From assembly GCF_036053395.1 (NCBI RefSeq), contig NZ_CP107942.1, positions 9,270,001-9,334,000 on the forward strand: a stretch of DNA of 64,000 bases, read 5' to 3'. The first letter of the stretch is position 1; each line of letters begins with the position of its first letter. This document shows positions 63,401-64,000 of this stretch, one piece after another. This DNA is from Actinoplanes sp. NBC_00393 (GTDB taxonomy: Bacteria > Actinomycetota > Actinomycetes > Mycobacteriales > Micromonosporaceae). The translations under genes were made by a program, and so were the position numbers. The notes beneath the pieces are model-generated. The model did no database searches. It was not told where the DNA came from and saw only the letters and a program-made list of their open reading frames with translations.

Positions 63401-64000
63401 GGCGGCGCCCGGGATCGCCAGCGCGGCGGCGCCGGCGGCCCAGTCACCGACCAGCCAGGCGAAGATGCGCACCGGGATCTGCCGGGCGGCGATCGCGACC
63501 ATCACACCCGCGCCGGCGATCGCGGTGAGCACCGCCGCGGTCAGCCAGGAGGCGCTGAGCGCGGCGCCGGCGCCGAACAGGCCGACGATGCCGGCCGCCA
63601 GCACGTGGGCGATCGCGACCCTGCGGGTGCCGGCCCACAGACCGGCCGCGCCCAGGCCGATGGCCGCCAGCACGAGCGGCCAGGGGGCCTCGGACCAGGG
63701 AAGACCCAGGGAGGCGGGCACGGCCAGGGCGGTCATCGCGATGCCGGCGACGGCACCCTCGTGCCGGATGGTGGTGGGCAGGGCCAGTGCGGCGGCGATG
63801 GTCAGCAGCAGCGCGCTGAACGCGAGCAGCCAGCCGGCCGGGCCGACCGCGTCGGCCAACTGCTGGGAGTAGGCAGCTGTGTCGGCGTTCCAGATCGGGC
63901 GGACCGCGGCGACCGGGGCGATGGCCGCCCGGACCACGTCGACGGCCACGATCAGGCCGATCAGGGCCAGCGCGCCGGTCGACGCGTACTGCGGGCCACG
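60470..64000 (-). CDS. Very large multi-spanning membrane protein (5' end outside window)
   Basis: At least 1177 codons open to the window edge: the frame reads YASTGALALIGLIVAVDVVR across a possible GTG at 63949, so the gene continues beyond 64000. It is built almost entirely of hydrophobic Ala/Leu/Val-rich helices (about 30 or more) with a few loops, one basic (RYTRLRRGALRSSGL) and one acidic/Pro-rich (VEYAEIAPDEPPLAVLP). The C-terminus is basic and cytosolic (SESRRRAQELRNVVSQ). Similar giant permease-like hypothetical proteins occur in Streptomyces. No transport or enzyme motif found. Function unknown. Confidence 0.8.
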   Translation of the reverse strand, partial: RGPQYASTGALALIGLIVAVDVVRAAIAPVAAVRPIWNADTAAYSQQLADAVGPAGWLLAFSALLLTIAAALALPTTIRHEGAVAGIAMTALAVPASLGLPWSEAPWPLVLAAIGLGAAGLWAGTRRVAIAHVLAAGIVGLFGAGAALSASWLTAAVLTAIAGAGVMVAIAARQIPVRIFAWLVGDWAAGAAALAIPGAAVTAALAISDTGGGPPPTAGSTVPALAAGFLAVAGTLSYAAVFQVAHREISLPLTVGTGLGALSMAFAALFAPGAAAPDIWVGALLLGAAGLLFFAKSIDARGHNQRSLDGPDIAAAAATVAICGALARVAALAFPNAPLAVAGVVVLLVGMGVSLLEEDLRRGPARGLGVAAAVVGVIAGWQAIGGSLRILSAPGPLWDADLSQFSTDPPAGAWQAPFALVMVAITAAIAMPKPYSHYASGLAAALATMGTPWALGLPWWSPLVVGGAVAIAYALAAVATAQPAAARARAGVAALVLLHAAATGLARPWSTALALLLVVLLGALVAVMARVPVGPSVGTPEDPAPTVEYAEIAPDEPPLAVLPPHRAQLGGAATASVLLALPGVLAALAADQSNGIQVVLTAALAGSSLGLALLAAAGRHIPQYLPWATIGLVLGATITALTSVPTDYPTALYAAAAALLGVLAELLRGAVPAPVQRVAPIEYPPSSRYTRLRRGALRSSGLTRGGWVERWLADPATGAVAMALIPTVLALFSLAPALRAALVDPLRQLQAIWEGPIPALANPAAGNVDATSALAAVLLTGAAVLAAIGFGGKASEAVPVVLPGIALTLLITPIALGASFPAATGAALVVFTISMLGLALTPPPVATRAPLLRGTRNVVFVIGLLAGGAGLSGSLAEQPLTLFTLGSAVGVGLVAAIGGRTQMARLLGWLFAALMGQAFVLTGAIAAGLERHWAAFGVLAVGAALLSLEAALPRLGLAQYRAEAITVEWCGYASAIIAGALAFDSLPHLAALLAAWGAVLGLAASRPDRTPNQRRTLFWTAVGFEIVGWWLFIALAEVGLPEAYTLPFAALALAVGVVEAHHRPDLSSWAAYGPALLAAFVPTMGIVLAGNGGDVREVLLLLGAVITLIIGSRSRQQAPVVVGTIATVIAAFRFAFTLGGPWLMLIPIGVILLFLGATSESRRRAQELRNVVSQMR

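Overview
The window is chromosomal DNA of a very GC-rich filamentous actinobacterium, most likely Micromonosporaceae (Actinoplanes or a relative). The evidence is heavy G/C at third codon positions, many GTG and TTG starts, ATGA/GTGA stop-start overlaps, mycothiol chemistry (Mca), a cslA-glxA-cslZ tip-polysaccharide operon and a bldA-type tRNA-Leu(UAA). There is no phage, IS element, integrase, rRNA or CRISPR array. The backbone follows gene orders I recall from Mycobacterium and Streptomyces: mfd-mazG-eno-ftsB-DUF501-ppx, ndh next to tRNA-Leu(UAA), thiolase-SGNH-cbs, and metB-greA-DUF4307-mca-DUF255. Lineage-specific genes and repeat-filled spacers sit between these blocks.

Layout. 1-7704 (minus): hypX-cslA-glxA-cslZ, which looks like one transcription unit, then ppc (cut by the window edge). 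7897-14868 (plus): mfd, a SurA-like lipoprotein, mazG and a DUF885 peptidase. 14869-15878: a gene-free kilobase of 22-bp and 63-bp tandem repeats. 15879-17531 (minus): a repeat-containing exported protein and a PilZ protein. 17705-21529 (plus): eno-ftsB-DUF501-argA-ppx. 21530-22034: a second, unrelated 63-bp repeat array. 22035-28837 (plus): a PadR/membrane pair, an LppU-like protein, a family-5 uracil-DNA glycosylase and a DUF4129-MoxR-DUF58 envelope cluster. 28937-31840: ndh, tRNA-Leu(UAA), a Bax-inhibitor-1 protein and a small protein. 31899-35113 (minus): thiolase and two SGNH hydrolases. 35258-36964 (plus): DUF1232 and cbs. 37005-40049: a probably broken DUF695 gene, a cytosolic HtrA-like protease and small proteins.

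40140-44232 (plus): CYTH-CHAD protein and PPK2 (a polyphosphate module), then rnz behind a structured leader, then a GNAT enzyme. 44235-45913: a zinc-ribbon protein, a frameshifted gntR and spacer DNA. 45914-50842: msrA-HIT (minus), then metB, an amidase and ilvA. 50894-53303: greA and DUF4307 (minus), mca and a small membrane protein (plus). 53463-60451: a 26-codon His-rich ORF overlapping a GGDEF-EAL gene, a DUF255 protein, a Uma2 nuclease (minus) and purK-purE. 60470-64000 (minus): a very large multi-spanning membrane protein cut by the window end.

Functional themes: tip polysaccharide synthesis and modification (CslA/GlxA/CslZ); cyclic-di-GMP signalling (PilZ, GGDEF-EAL); polyphosphate metabolism (Ppx, CHAD, PPK2); sulfur amino acids and redox protection (cbs, metB, msrA, mca); and purine synthesis. 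The points that most deserve a second look are HypX inside the csl operon, the only in-frame TTA codon I found (in cslZ) in the same window as its tRNA, the attenuator-like leader of rnz, and the 26-residue peptide overlapping the GGDEF-EAL gene.
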